DNA from: Rhinopithecus roxellana
Taxonomy: Eukaryota > Chordata > Mammalia > Primates > Cercopithecidae
Direction of reading: 5' to 3'
Length of the DNA stretch: 64,000 nt
NCBI RefSeq assembly: GCF_007565055.1
Contig: NC_044557.1
Coordinates: 74,286,595-74,350,594, forward strand
This document shows, piece after piece, positions 1 through 11,486 of this stretch; position 1 is the first letter of the stretch, and each line of letters begins with the position of its first letter. The translations under genes were made by a program, and so were the position numbers. The notes beneath the pieces are model-generated. The model was not told the DNA's origin. It ran no database searches and worked only from the letters and a program-made list of their open reading frames with translations.

Positions 1-960
1 TGCAGTCCTCCTGTTTGCCATCTCAGGGAAGGCTGCAAGGGCAAGCCCAGGGAATTAAAGGTATGAATCCCAGAGGCATCCCCAGCAGAGGAGTTGGCTC
101 CCTCAAGCCCTGCTCCTCTGGGCCCACCCCCATCTCCCTGTCCAGATTCAGCCTCTCACTTGTCCCCTCCTAGAAATCCTCACCCTAAACAAGCCCCAGT
201 CTCACTCTTGCCCCTTCAACAAATGCCCAGTTAATTTGGACCCAGTAAGGTCGGTGTCCCCTTCTCCCTACAGGACTTAAAGCAAATTAAGGGGGATCTT
301 AGCAAGTTTTCAGATGACCCTGACAGATATATAGAGGCTTTTCAGAACTTCACCCAAATATTTGAACTCTCCTCGAGAGACATTATATTACTTTAGAATC
401 AGACCCTGCTGGTCACTGAGAAGTGGGTTGCCATGCAAGCAGCAGAGAGATTTGGGGATGAACTTTGCCTCACAAATAGTGTCAGGGAATGGGATGAACA
501 TTATTCAACTGGAAGAGAAGCAGTACCCATGAAAGATCCTAAATGAGGTCCCAGTGACGAGATGGAAGACTGGAAAAGGTGTCACTTTCAGGTGTACATA
601 ATGGAGGACTTACATAGGACTAAGTCCAAGCCTCTCAATTATCCTAAGTTGTCCATGATCAACCAGGGATTTGATGAAAATCCCACTGCCTTCCTGGAAA
701 GGCTAAGAGAGGCCTTGGTAAAGCAAACCTCTCTATCTCATGATTCAGTCGAGGGACAGCTAATCCTAAAGGATAAGTTTATTACTCAGGCAGCCCCTGA
801 TAATCAAGAGGAAGTTGCAGAAACAGGCCCTGGGATAAGATAGTACATTAGAGGGCCTCCTGAAAATAGCCATCCTTGGTCTTTTACAAGAGAGAAAGGG
901 AGATAGAAGAAAGACGCAGAAGCTTTAATGGCCACCAGGCAAGCCCACAAACCCCAGAAT
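1..960 (+). pseudogene. Broken gag of a class I (gamma-like) endogenous retrovirus
   Basis: This is a remnant of a retroviral gag gene, which encoded the virion core polyprotein. A proline-rich stretch (1-250) is followed, from about 259, by a capsid-like region. The major homology region is readable at 664-714 (QG, then E, then FLERL), as in gammaretroviral capsids. The frame is broken by TAG at 394-396 and TGA at 544-546. A longest open piece of 93 codons (562-843) follows, with a frameshift near 800 after which homology continues in another frame and meets a further stop. The 5' LTR and gag start lie outside the window. Downstream the sequence passes directly to env and LTR remnants, so pol is missing. 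Family name is uncertain; an ERV9/HUERS-P-like group is possible. Confidence 0.8.
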
Positions 961-1084
961 TCCCAGGCTACACCTGTTAACTGCTAAAGATATGACAAGA
1001 ACAGTTCTCGCTGTCTTCTAAAGTTTGACCAGTCCCATACAAGTTTTAATTTCTTTCACCAGGGTGAAACAGCTCAGGGTACAA

Positions 1085-1398
1085 TGTTATTGTTAGTATA
1101 TTTCACTTCTTATCTCTATAATCTTTGGCACTAGATTATTTCCTTGCATAATACACATGTTTAACCCATGCACACTTAGCTTTACAAAACTTGTTTTTTC
1201 TCTCACACCTAGAAGCTATTAAACTCCCAATAGGCACTCGCAGCCTCAGACAATGGTTTCTCTGTGCTAGAAACCCTTAGATAGATCTCTGGGAGGGATG
1301 TGACTGCTGTTTTTCCCAAAACAATGCCACCCGTCAGTGGGAAATAGCTTAAGACAGGTCATCGTCCACATCCTAATAGCAGTTAGTTATATCTCTTC
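1085..1398 (+). pseudogene. Env transmembrane-subunit tail remnant of the same ERV
   Basis: Translation in shifting frames gives a decayed hydrophobic stretch and then, at about 1209-1245, LEAIKLPIGTR. This resembles the cytoplasmic-side RLEAIKL motif common in TM subunits of gamma-like ERVs. Stops and frame changes make it non-coding. It sits directly before a purine tract and LTR, where the env 3' end belongs. Only about 125 bp separate it from the gag remnant, so nearly all of pol and env has been deleted. The assignment rests on the short motif and on position. Confidence 0.6.
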
Positions 1399-1410
1399 AG
1401 AGGGGGGAAC
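1399..1410 (+). promoter_or_regulatory. Retroviral polypurine tract before the 3' LTR
   Basis: AGAGGGGGGAAC lies immediately 5' of the TGATATG that opens the LTR. This is where the plus-strand primer for reverse transcription is found, and it identifies the following LTR as a 3' LTR of a plus-strand provirus. Confidence 0.7.
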
Positions 1411-2203
1411 TGATATGAGAGGGGGGTAGGGAAGTGCTAGGTAGAGAACAGTGGGTCCCTGGCTAAAGCGCCACCTCTGTGCCTGTGCCCATGCACCTAG
1501 GTGAGGACAGTCATTTCTGTTTTTGTGCCCAAATGTTGCACTTCCTAAGACCACCCTGGCCCACCACACCCCCATCCTGTGACTCTAAAAACCCCGAGAC
1601 ATTAGCGGGCATGCCCATGAGTGACTGGACATCAAAAGGAACACACCAGCACAAAAGCACACTGACAGGCACCAGCAAACACCAGCAGGCCGGCAGCCAT
1701 TGACTGGCAGAATGGCACAAAGTTTGGTCCCGGAGGTTGGAGGAGAGCCCGGCTGCTGAGCAGCCCAACTCCAGGGGAAAACCATCTTCCCATTCCATCT
1801 CCTTTCTGAATCCCCCATCTGCTGAGAGCTACTCCCACTCAATAAAGCCTTGCACTCATTCTCCAAGCCCACCTGTGATCCCTTTCTTCTAGTACACCAA
1901 GGCAAGAAACCCCAGGATACAGAAATTCTTCTGTCCTTGTGATAAGGCAGGGGGTTTAATCAAGCTAACACAAACTATCTATGGATGGCTACAGTGAAGG
2001 AGCACCCACCCTGTAGCACATGCCCACTGGGACTTCAGCTGCAAACATTCAGTCCTAAATGCTGTTGTGGGGTGGGAGCCCCACAACCTGCCTGTCTGCA
2101 TGCTCCTGCTAGATAGAGGTTTGAGCAGCGGGGCACGGAAGAAGGGAGCCACACCTTCATTGCATGCCCTGCCAAAGGGACAAGGGAACTTTTCCTGTTT
2201 CCA
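1411..2203 (+). mobile_element. 3' LTR of the class I ERV (793 bp)
   Basis: The element opens with TGATATG and ends with TTTCCA, the usual TG...CA borders. An AATAAA poly(A) signal lies at 1841-1846, followed by a GT-rich R/U5-like region. It shares long, clearly similar segments with the LTR at 60059-60629, including the poly(A)-proximal region and the 3' end. It also has about 250 bp (roughly 1508-1755) that the other copy lacks. Open frames on both strands inside it have no coding support. The exact repeat-database name is not certain. Confidence 0.85.
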
Positions 2204-2214
2204 TATTCCTATGC

Positions 2215-2323
2215 CACTTCATAGTTGAAGGAATTGAGGCAAAGAGAAGTGAGGTAACTTGTCTAAGACATCTATTTGGTAGGTAGATAAACATCTAGTT
2301 TCCTTAAAAAAAAAAAAAAAAAA
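2215..2323 (-). repeat. MIR fragment ending in an A18 tract
   Basis: The strand shown reads GAGGCAAAGAGAAGTGAGGTAACTTG-like text in short pieces, matching the reverse complement of the MIR core. The A-run is at 2306-2323. It is diverged and only about 80 bp of MIR is recognisable. Confidence 0.5.
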
Positions 2324-3363
2324 GGTTTCTCTAAAATATAGCTTTCAACTGTCAACTCAAACATTATTATTCTCCTTCAAATGGTGTTCAAATTATGCCA
2401 TAATATTAACCAAATATTTTTCAGTGTACTCAACACTAGTCATGTATAATATGTATAATTGCTGTTCTTTAAATATCCTTGATACTTTTCCATTTTTGTA
2501 TTTTTGTGTATTGTATTTCTTAGTGTGAAAGATATTCCTTCAATTTTTTCTGTCCTTCAGTTTCCATTTTAAACCACATCTCCTCCATGACCTGTTATAA
2601 TGATTCAATTTTTAAGTCTCATAATGATCACTACCTGTGCCACTTACTTGATCAACAACTATGCCTACTTTGGGGCAATTTTTGGATATAGCATAGAAGG
2701 TTCATTTCTCTTTTATATTGCCATATAAATGTTACGTATCTGTTATTTTTCTAAGTATATTACAAATGTGTTAAGGATTAACAGAGTGTTCTGCTTAAAA
2801 ATTAAATAACCATTTGTGTGTGTGTGTGTGTGTGTGTGTGTCTAAGTGTGCCTGTAAAAAAATCAAATATCTTGTTGTAGGATAAGAAGCAAAGAATATG
2901 AGATTAAAGTTCCCTAGTACTAAGTAATTACTTTATTTATTTAGGTTTTTTATAGATGCCATATATTGAATTGTTAGAAGGATGTTATGAATTGAAGTTG
3001 GCAGTTGTCATCCATAGCATTATTTTCTCCATCACAGAATGGTCCTGATTGTTTCTTTAATAACAGCACACATTTTCATCAAGTGCATAGGGTATCAACA
3101 GGAAGATAAAATAATTTTTTTGGCAAAAGATAAAATCATTTAAATTAATCTTCCACATAATAAGATATAAAATTTAATTCAGTGCCCTTTAGGGCATTGA
3201 TTCTCTAATCATGACCATGACCTTTCATTAAAGGTTTTCTGCATTCACCAATAGCTGACATAATTCCATCAATGTCTAAAGGTGATTTAAGAAAGAAATT
3301 AAATTACATATGCAAAGTCAGTAAGCTGATAAATGTTAGCTTCCAAAGTAAGGGTTTGAACTT
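2324..3363. other. Unassigned AT-rich DNA with a (TG)n microsatellite
   Basis: I see no gene or clear transposon here. A (TG)n run of about 27 bp lies at 2815-2841. The small open frames are no longer than expected by chance. Confidence 0.6.
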
Positions 3364-3378
3364 TTGTTCTTTATCTTT

Positions 3379-3482
3379 TTTTTTTTTTTTTTTTTTTTTG
3401 AGACGGAGTCTCGCTCTGTCGCCCAGGCTGGAGTGCAGTGGCCAGATCTCAGCTCACTGCAAGCTTCACCTCCCGGGTTCAC
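3379..3482 (-). mobile_element. Very short 5'-truncated Alu with target duplications
   Basis: A poly-T run is followed by only about 80 bp of the Alu 3' end in reverse orientation, stopping at CCCGGGTTCAC. It is flanked by identical 15-bp copies of TTGTTCTTTATCTTT at 3364-3378 and 3483-3497, so the short length reflects insertion of a truncated cDNA and not later deletion. The ORFs crossing it on both strands are repeat artefacts. Confidence 0.9.
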
Positions 3483-3497
3483 TTGTTCTTTATCTTT

Positions 3498-4528
3498 ATA
3501 TGAAAGACCAAACATCTCAAAGTAAATCTCAATTGTAGAAATATTTATTGGGTACTCAATATATGGAAAACACTTATGTGCTAAAAGATACAAATATGTA
3601 TAAATAAGATTTTTTCTAATAACTCACATTTTATTGTAGACATAAATGTTTATGAAACTACTTGAAACCTACTATAGTGTTTTAAACACTATGGTACAAA
3701 TATAAGTAAAATATTATGAATGTCCCAGTATGAAAATAGAAGGGGATGAACATGAGGTCATTAAATATTTAATAAAGGATGATTTATGAAGATGTGGGAA
3801 GGATGTAGAGGAAGGGAAAAGGGGTGTCGAACTATTACCACCTTTGGCTTAAAGAGACAAAAGAAGGAGATTGTCACTGGAACTCAGAGAGACGGAGATA
3901 GAGGGCAATTATTATTAGTAGTAGTATTAGTATTTTAAGACAGGGTATTCCTCTGTCACCCAGCAAGTAGTAATACAGTTGATTGCAAAAAATCAAATAC
4001 AAGGAAAAAAGAGGTTACTATTAAAAGGTACATTACCCTGGCTGAAATAAAAGAGCAAGAAGGAGGGTATCATTCCCATTTCTTTATGCCACAGGAAAAA
4101 AAAGTCACAAAAACTTTTGAAAGAATGAACTTAGTTACAAATGACAGCTTACTATCACAAAGCATCTGATAGAATAAAGACGATCAGGAGATTGGTTGAA
4201 CCTATACAGCCCATGAGGTCAGCAGAAACGATTTTAACAAACTTATGATCCTCAAGTTCAAAAACAAAGAGAAAAAACAGAAGGTTGACTGGTGTTTTCT
4301 AGAACGCTTCATGCTGAAACTCACCTTCTCAATTAATAAACAATGAAGAGCACAACATCAATAGGCAGACTCTGATGATTCCTTGGGTGATATTGTGTAG
4401 TTGTGTGGGATACTGCCTGCTAAAGGCACACAAGGGAAAGCATCGTTGTCCTACCGAGCTCTCTCTTTATTTTGAGCAGTTCACTGGATTGTAAGTAGGG
4501 CATGCTCAATGTGCTGTTATGATCTGCC

Positions 4529-4562
<34 letters not shown>

Positions 4563-4946
4563 AGTTCACTTGAGTCACCAAAAATTGATTTTCTAAAGAA
4601 AAAAGTGTCACTATAAAATATAGTTATTATCTCTCTTTTTCTAGGTACCATTAGGTATTACTTAGTAAACATTTTACAATGTATTCTTTGAGTCAGATGT
4701 GTTTTTTATAGATGAAATATCTCAAATGTGATATTAATTCCATTTGGTTGGAAGCCATATGATACACTAATACATTTAAATATGGTTAATTTTTTATTTG
4801 CTGCAGAGAATAAAGATATTTGATATGTTTATAATAGTTATATTTTGAATCAACAGTATTTTAAATATACTGTCAAAATGTCTTGTTTTGTATAGTAGAA
4901 TATTTCTACATGTGTTCTAAATACTATATCCTATCATTTCAAAATA
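3498..4946. other. Unassigned DNA with a T30 tract
   Basis: No gene is supported. A run of 30 T lies at 4531-4560. A short stretch near 3938-3965 resembles a decayed Alu 3' end (GACAGGGT...CTGTCACCCAG) but is too short to call. Confidence 0.55.
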
Positions 4947-5054
4947 CAGTCATGAGCTGCAGAACAATGTTTCCTCAATGACAGACCACATATATGATGA
5001 TAATCTCCTAAGATTATGATACAGTATAATGCTGTGGTTTTGCTATGCCTTTTT
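4947..5054 (+). mobile_element. MER2-like DNA transposon, left part
   Basis: It starts with the terminal sequence CAGTCATGAGC next to a TA dinucleotide, as expected for a pogo/Tigger-type element. It is cut at 5054 by the L1 insertion and resumes at 11252. The two parts together total about 343 bp. This is a non-autonomous element with no coding capacity. Confidence 0.75.
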
Positions 5055-5307
5055 TATTTATATTTATTAAAAAAATTTTTTTATTATTATACTTGAAGTT
5101 CTAGGGTACATTTGCATAACATACAGGTTTGTTACATATGTATACTTGTGCCATGTTGGTGTGCTGCACCCATCAACTCGTCAGCACCCATCAACTCTTC
5201 ATTTACATCAGGTATAACTCCCAATGCAATCCCTCCCCGCACCCCCATCCCCATCATAGGCCCCAGTGTGCGATGTTCCCCTTGCTGAGTCCAGGTGATC
5301 TCATTGT

Positions 5308-8300
5308 TCACTTCCCACCTGTGAGTGAGAACATGTGGTATTTGGTTTTCTGTACTTGTGATAGTTTGCTGAGAATGATGGTTCTCAGCTGCATCCATGT
5401 CCCTACAAAGGACACAAACTCATCCTTTTTTGTGGCTGCATAGTATTCCATGGTGTATATGTGCCACATTTTCTTAATCCAGTCTGTCACTGATGGACAT
5501 TTGGGTTGATTACAAGTCTTTGCTATTGTGAATAGTGCCGCAGTGAACATACGTGTGCATGTGTCTTTTTAGCAGCATGATTTGTAATCCTTTGAGTATA
5601 TACCCAGTAATGGGATGGCTGGGTCATATGGTACTTCCAGTTCTAGGTCCTTGAGGAATTGCCATACTGTTTTCCATAATGGTTGAACTAGTTTACAATC
5701 CCACCAACAGTGTAAAAGTGTTCCTATTTCTCCACATCCTCTCCAGCACCTGTTGTTTCCTGACTTTTTAATGATTGCCATTCTAACTGGTGTGAGATGG
5801 TATCTCATTGTGGTTTTGATTTGCATTTCTCTGATGGCGGGTGGTGATGAGCATTTTTTCACGTGTCTGTTGGCTGTATGCATGTCTTCTTTTGAGAAAT
5901 GTCTGTTCATATACTTTGCCCACTTTTTGATGGGGTTGTTTGTTTTTTTCTTGTAAATTTGTTTGAGTTCTTTGTAGGTTCTGAATATTATTGTCAGATG
6001 AGTAGATTGCAAAAATTTTCTCCCATTCTGTATGTTGCCTGTTCACTCTGATGGTAGTTTCTTTTGCTGTGCAGAAGCTCTTTAGTTAAGTTAGATCCCG
6101 ATTGTCAATTTTGGCTTTTGTTGCCATTGCTTTTGGTGTTTTAGATATGAAGTCCTTGCCCATGCCTACGTCCTGAGTGGTATTACCTAGGTTTTCTTCT
6201 AGGGCTTTTATGGTATTAGGTCTAACATTTAAGTCTCTAATCCACCTTGAATTAATTTTCATATAAGGAATAAGGAAACGATCCAGTTTCAGCATTCTAC
6301 TTATGGCTAGCCAATTTTCCCAGCACCATTTATTATATAGGGAATCCTTTCCCCATTTCTTGTTTCTCTCAGGTTTGTCAAAGATCAGATGGCTGTAGAT
6401 GTGTGGTATTATTTCTGAGGGCTCTGTTCTGTTCCATTGGTCTATATCTCTGTTTTGGTACCAGTACCATGCTGTTTCAGTTACTGTAGCCTTGTAGTAT
6501 AGTTTGAAGTCAAGTAGCGTGATGCCTCCAGCTTTGTTCTTTTGACTTAGGATTGTCGTGGCAATGCGGGCTCTTTTTTGGTTCCATATGAACTTTAAAG
6601 CAGTTTTTTCCAATTCTGTGAAGAAACTCATTGGTAGCTTGATGGGGATGGCATTGAATCTATAAATAACCTTGGGCAGTATGGCCATTTTCACGATATT
6701 GATTCTTCCTATCCATGAGCATGGTATGTTCTTCCATTTGTTTGTGTCCTCTTTGATTTCACTGAGCAGTGGTTTCTAGTTCTCCTTGAAGAGGGCCTTC
6801 ACATCCCTTGTTAGTTGGATTCCTAGGTATTTTATTCTCTTTGAAGCAATTGTGAATGGAAGTTCATTCATGATTTGGCTCTCTGTTTGTCTGTTACTGG
6901 TGTATAAGAATGCTTGTACATTTTGCACATTAATTTTGTATCCTGAGACTTTGCTGAAGTTTCTTATCAGCTTAAGGAGATTTTGGGCTGAGTTGATGGG
7001 GTTTTCTAAATATACAATCATGTCATCTGCAAACAGGGACAATTTGACTTCTTCTTTTCCTAACTGAATACCCTTGACTTCTTTCTCTTGCCTGATTGCC
7101 CTAGCCAGAACTTCCAACACTATGTTGACTAGGAGTGGTGAGAGAGGGCATCCCTGTCTTGTGCCAGTTTTCAAAGGGAATGCTTCCAGTTTTTGCCTAT
7201 TCAGTATGATATTGGCTGTGGGTTTGTCATAAATAGCTCTCATTATTTTGAGATACGTTCCATCAATACCGAATTTATTGAGAGTTTTTAGCATGAAGGG
7301 CTGTTGAATTGTGTCAAAGGTCTTTTCTGCATCTATTGAGATAATCATGTGGTTTTTGTCTTTGGTTCTGTTTATATGCTGGATTACATTTATTGATTTG
7401 TGTATGTTGAAGCAGCCTTGCATCCCAGGGATGAAGCCCACTTGATCATGGTGGATAAGCTTTTTGATGTGCTGCTGGATTCGGTTTGCGAGTATTTTAT
7501 TGAGGATTTTTGCATCGATGTTCATCAGGGATATTGGACTAAAATTCTCTTTTTTTGTTGTGTCTCTGCCAGGCTTTGGTATCAGGATGATGTTGGCCTC
7601 ATAAAATGAGTTAGGGAGGATTCCTTCTTTTTCTATTGATTGGAATAGTTTCAGATGGAATGGTACCAGCTCCTCCTTGTACTTCTGGTAGAATTCAGCT
7701 GTGAATCCATCTGGTCCGGGACATTTTTTGGTTGGTAGGCTATTAATTATTGCCTCAATTTCAGAGCCTGCTATTGGTCTATTCAGGGATTCAACTTCTT
7801 CCTGGCTTAGTCTTGGGAGAGTGTATGTGTCCAGGAATTTATCCATTTCTTCTAGGTTTTCTATTTTATTTGTGTAGAGGTGTTTATAGTATTCTCTGAT
7901 GGTAGTTTGTATTTCTGTGGGGTCGGTGGTGATATCCCCTTTATCATTTTTTATTGCATCTGTTTGATTCTTCTCTCTTTTCTTCTTTATTAATCTTGCT
8001 AGCAGTCTATCAATTTTGTTGATCTTTTCAAAAAACCAGCTCCTGGATTCATTGATTTTTTGAAGGGCTTTTTGTGTCTCTATCTCCTTCAGTTCTGCTC
8101 TGATCTTAGTTATTTCTTGACTTCTGCTGGCTTTTGAATGTGTTTGCTCTTGCTTCTCTAGTTCTTTTAATTGTGATGCTAGGGTGTCCATTTTAGATCT
8201 TTCCTGCTTTCTCTTGTGGGCATTTAGTGCTATAAATTTCCCTCTACACACTGCTTTAAATGTGTCCCAGAGATTCTGGTATGTTGTATCTTTGTTCTCA

Positions 8301-9129
8301 TTGGTTTCAAAGAACATCTGTATTTCTGCCTTCATTTCGTTATGTACCCAGTAGTCATTCAGGAGCAGGTTGTTCAGTTTCCATGTAGTTGAGCGGTGTT
8401 GATAGAGTTTCTTAGTCCTGAGTTCTTGTTTGATTGCCCTGTGCTCTGAGAGACAGTTTGTTATAATTTCTGTTCTTTTACATTTGCTGAGGAGTGCTTT
8501 ACTTCAATTGTGTGGTCAATTTTGGAATAAGTGCGATGTGGTGCTGAGAAGAATGTATATTCTGTTGATTTTGGGTGGAGAGTTCTGTAGATATCTATTA
8601 GGTCCGCTTGGTGCAGAGATGAGTTCAATTCCTGGATATCCTTGTTAACTTTCTGTCTCGTTGATCTGTCTAATGTTGACAGTGGGGTGTTGAAGTCTCC
8701 CATTATTATTGTATGGGAGTCTAAGTCTCTTTGTAAGTCTCTAAGGACTTACTTTATGAATTTGGGTGCTCCTGTATTGGGTGCATATATATTTAGGATA
8801 GTTAGCTCTTCCTGTTGAATTGATCCCTTTATGACTATGTAATGGCCTTCTTTGTCTCTTTTGATCTTTGATGGTTTAAATTCTGTTTAATCAGAGACTA
8901 GGATTGCAACCTCTGCTTTTTATTGTTCTCCATTTGCTTGGTAGATCTTCCTCCATCCCTTTATTTTGAGCCTATGTATGTCTCTGCATGTGAGATGGGT
9001 CTCCTGAATACAGCAAACTGATGGTTCTTGACTCTTTATTCAGTTTGTCAGTCTGTGTCTTTTAATTGGAGCATTTAGTCCATTTACATTTAAGGTTAAT
9101 ATTGTTATGTGTGAACTTGATCCTGTCAT
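5308..9129 (-). pseudogene. L1 ORF2 (endonuclease / reverse transcriptase), disrupted
   Basis: ORF2p nicks target DNA and reverse transcribes L1 RNA at the nick. The start is taken as the ATG at 9129-9127 and the end as the stop after the GGK C-terminus at 5308. The span (about 3822 bp) is close to the usual 1275 codons. The endonuclease region includes GDFNTPLS and SKIDH (8461-8703). The reverse transcriptase active site FADDM lies at 7019-7033, inside a 519-codon open stretch (6776-8335). Breaks are several stops in the endonuclease region, a frameshift between 8461 and 8335, a Tyr-to-TAG change at 6776-6778 and a frameshift between 6086 and 6012. The C-terminal domain is readable at 5308-6012. 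The ORFs on the other strand are shadows. Confidence 0.93.
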
Positions 9130-9172
9130 TATGATGTTAACTGGTTATTTTGCTCGTTAGCCTCGATGGTCT

Positions 9173-10187
9173 TTACATTATGGCATGTTTTTGCAATGTC
9201 TGGTACTGGTCGTTCCTTTCCATGTTTAGTGCTTCCTTCAGGGTCTCTTGTAAGGCAGGCCTGGTGGTGACATAATCTCTAAGCATTTGCTTATCTGTAA
9301 AGGATTTTATTTTTCCTTCACTTATGAAACTTAGTTTGGCTGGATATGAAATTCTGGGTTTAAAATTCTTTTCTTTAAGAATGTTGAATATTGGCTCCCA
9401 TTCTTTTCTGGCTTGTAGAGTTTCTGCCGAGAGATCTGTTGTTAGTCTGATGGGCTTCCCTTTGTGGGTAACCCAACCTTTCTCTCTGGCTGCCCTTAAC
9501 AGTTTTTCCTTCATTTCAACTTTGGTGAATCTGACAATTATGTGTCTTGGAGTTGTTCTTCTCGAGGAGTATCTTTGTGGCATTCTCTGTATTTCCTGAA
9601 TTTGAATGTTGGCCTGCCTTACTAGGTTGGGGACATTCTCCTGGATGATATCCTGAACCGTGTTTTCCAACTTGGTTCCATTTTCCCCCTCACTTTCAGG
9701 CACCCCAATCTGGCATAGATTTGGTCTTTTCACATAATCCATACTTCTTGAAGGCTTTGTTCATTTCTTTTTCTTCTTTTTTCTTTTGGTTTCTCTTCTC
9801 GCTTCATTTCATTCATTTGATCCTCAATCTCTGATACTCTGTCTTCCAGTTGATTGAGTCGGTTACTGAAGCTTGTGCATTTGTCACTTATTTCTCGTGT
9901 CATGTTTTGTATCTCTGTCAGTTCGTTTATGGCTTTCTCTGCATTGATTATTCTAGTTATCCATTCTTCCATTCTTTTTTCAAGATTTTTAGTTTCTTTG
10001 TGCTGGGTACGTAATTCCTCCTTTAGCTCTGAGAAGTCTGATGGACTGAAGCCTTCTTCTCTCAACTGGTCAAAGTCATTCTCCATCCAGCTTTGATCCG
10101 TTACTGGCGATGAGCTGCGTTCCTTGGAGGGGGAGATGCGCTCTTATTTTTTGAATTTCCAACTTTTCTGCCCTACTTTTTCCCCAT
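9173..10187 (-). pseudogene. L1 ORF1 (RNA-binding chaperone), disrupted
   Basis: ORF1p coats L1 RNA as a coiled-coil trimer. The N-terminal start is the ATG at 10187-10185, reading MGKK and then TAG at codon 5. The open stretch 9730-10086 is the heptad-rich coiled coil, ending with KRRKRNEQSLQEVW. A frameshift at 9730-9742 leads into the RRM and C-terminal domain (9173-9742), with DYVKRPNL, RYSSRRTTPRHIIVRF and RISYPAKLSF all recognisable. Total length matches the family (about 338 codons), but the early stop and frameshift make it inactive. About 43 bp separate it from ORF2. Confidence 0.92.
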
Positions 10188-11239
10188 CTTTGTGGTTTTA
10201 TCTGTCTTTCGTCTTTGATGATGGTGACGTAGTGATGGGGTTTTGGTGTGGGTGTCCTTCCTGTTTGTTAGTTTTCCTTCTAACAGTCATGACCCTCAGC
10301 CATAGGTCTGTTGGAGATTGCTTGAGGTCCACTCCAGACCCTGTTTGCCTGGGTATCAGCAGCAGAGGTTGTAGAAGATAGAATATTGCCGAACAGCGAC
10401 TGTACCTGTCTGATTCTTACTTTGGAAGCTTCCTCTCAGGGGTGTACCCCAATGTGTGAGGTGTGGGGTGTCAGTCTGCCCCTAGTGGGGGATGTCTCCC
10501 AGTTAGGCTACTCAGGGGTCAGGGACCCACTTGAGCAGGCAGTCTGTCTGTTCTCAGATCTCAACGTCCTTGTTGGGAAATCCACTGCTCTCTTCAAAGC
10601 TGTCAGACAGGGAGGGTCCTTTGTGTCTGCAGAGGTTTCTGCTCCTTTTTTTTTTTTTTTTTGTTTAACTGTGCCCTGTCCCCAGAGGTGGACTCTACAG
10701 AGACAGGCAGGCCTCCTTGAGCTGCTGTGGGCTCCACCCAGTTCGAGCTTCCCAGGGGCTTTGTTTACCTACTTAAGCCTCAGCAAAGGCGGGTGCCCCT
10801 CCCCCAGTCTCGCTGCTGCCTTACTGTTAGATCGCAGACTGCTGTGCTAGCAATGAGGGAGGCTCTCTGGGCGAGGGACCCTCCTGGCCAGGTGTGGGAT
10901 ATAATCTCCTGGTGTGCCATTTGCTAAGAACCTTGGTAAAGCGTAGTATTGGGGTGAGAGTTACCCAGTTTTCCAGGTGTTGTGTGTCTCAGTTCCCCTG
11001 GCTAGGAAAAGGGATTCCCTTCCCCCGTGGGCTTCCCAGGTGAGATGATGCCTCACTGTGTTTCAGCTCTTGCTGGTCGGACTGTAGCAGCTGACCAGCA
11101 GGGACTGACCGGCACTCCCTAGTGTGATGAACCCGGTACCTCAGTTGAAAATGCAGAAATCACCCGTCTTCTGTGTCGCTCGTGCTGGGAGCTGGAGACC
11201 GGAGCTGTTCCTATTCGGCCATCTTGCTCTGCCCTCCTA
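10188..11239 (-). promoter_or_regulatory. L1 5' UTR / internal promoter
   Basis: This GC-richer stretch precedes ORF1 and carries the L1 promoter. The first bases on the minus strand include CAAGATGGCC, matching the YY1-type site near the start of primate L1s. A T-run at 10648-10665 is internal. The region is about 1.05 kb and the full 5' end is retained. Activity cannot be judged from sequence alone. Confidence 0.85.
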
Positions 11240-11251
11240 CTATGCCTTTTT

Positions 11252-11486
11252 CATGCTGAGATACATATAGATACACAAGTACTTACCTTGTGTTACAATT
11301 ATCTACAGTATGCAGTCTAGTAACATGTTGCACAGGTTTGTAGTCTAGGAGCAGGAGACTATACCATCTAACCTAGGTGTGTAGTAAGCTATGTCATCTA
11401 GGTTTCTATGAGGTTTGCACAATGATGAAATTGCCTAAGGGCACATTTTTCAGAATTGATCACCATCAGTAAGTGATACTTGACTG
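11252..11486 (+). mobile_element. MER2-like DNA transposon, right part
   Basis: This continues the element interrupted at 5054. It matches MER2-family text (ACAGGTTTGTAGTCTAGGAG and CCTAGGTGTGTAGTA) and ends in TTGACTG followed by TA, the inverted counterpart of the left CAGTCA terminus. Confidence 0.75.

Larger units (their letters stand above)
5055..11239 (-). mobile_element. Full-length L1PA-type LINE-1, inactive (6.2 kb)
   Basis: The 3' end (poly-A side) is at 5055 and the 5' end near 11237, where the reverse strand reads GCAAGATGGCCGAATAGGAA, the typical primate L1 5' UTR start. The order on the minus strand is 5' UTR (about 10188-11239), ORF1 (9173-10187), ORF2 (5308-9129) and 3' UTR with an A-rich tail. 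Target duplications CTATGCCTTTTT lie at 5043-5054 and 11240-11251. Both ORFs carry stops and frameshifts, so it cannot move itself. It interrupts a MER2-like transposon and is therefore the younger of the two. Confidence 0.95.

Noticed and set aside
1387..1905. Overlapping ORFs of 62-106 codons
   Set aside because: Inside the 3' LTR, in several overlapping frames, with no known LTR-encoded protein in such ERVs.
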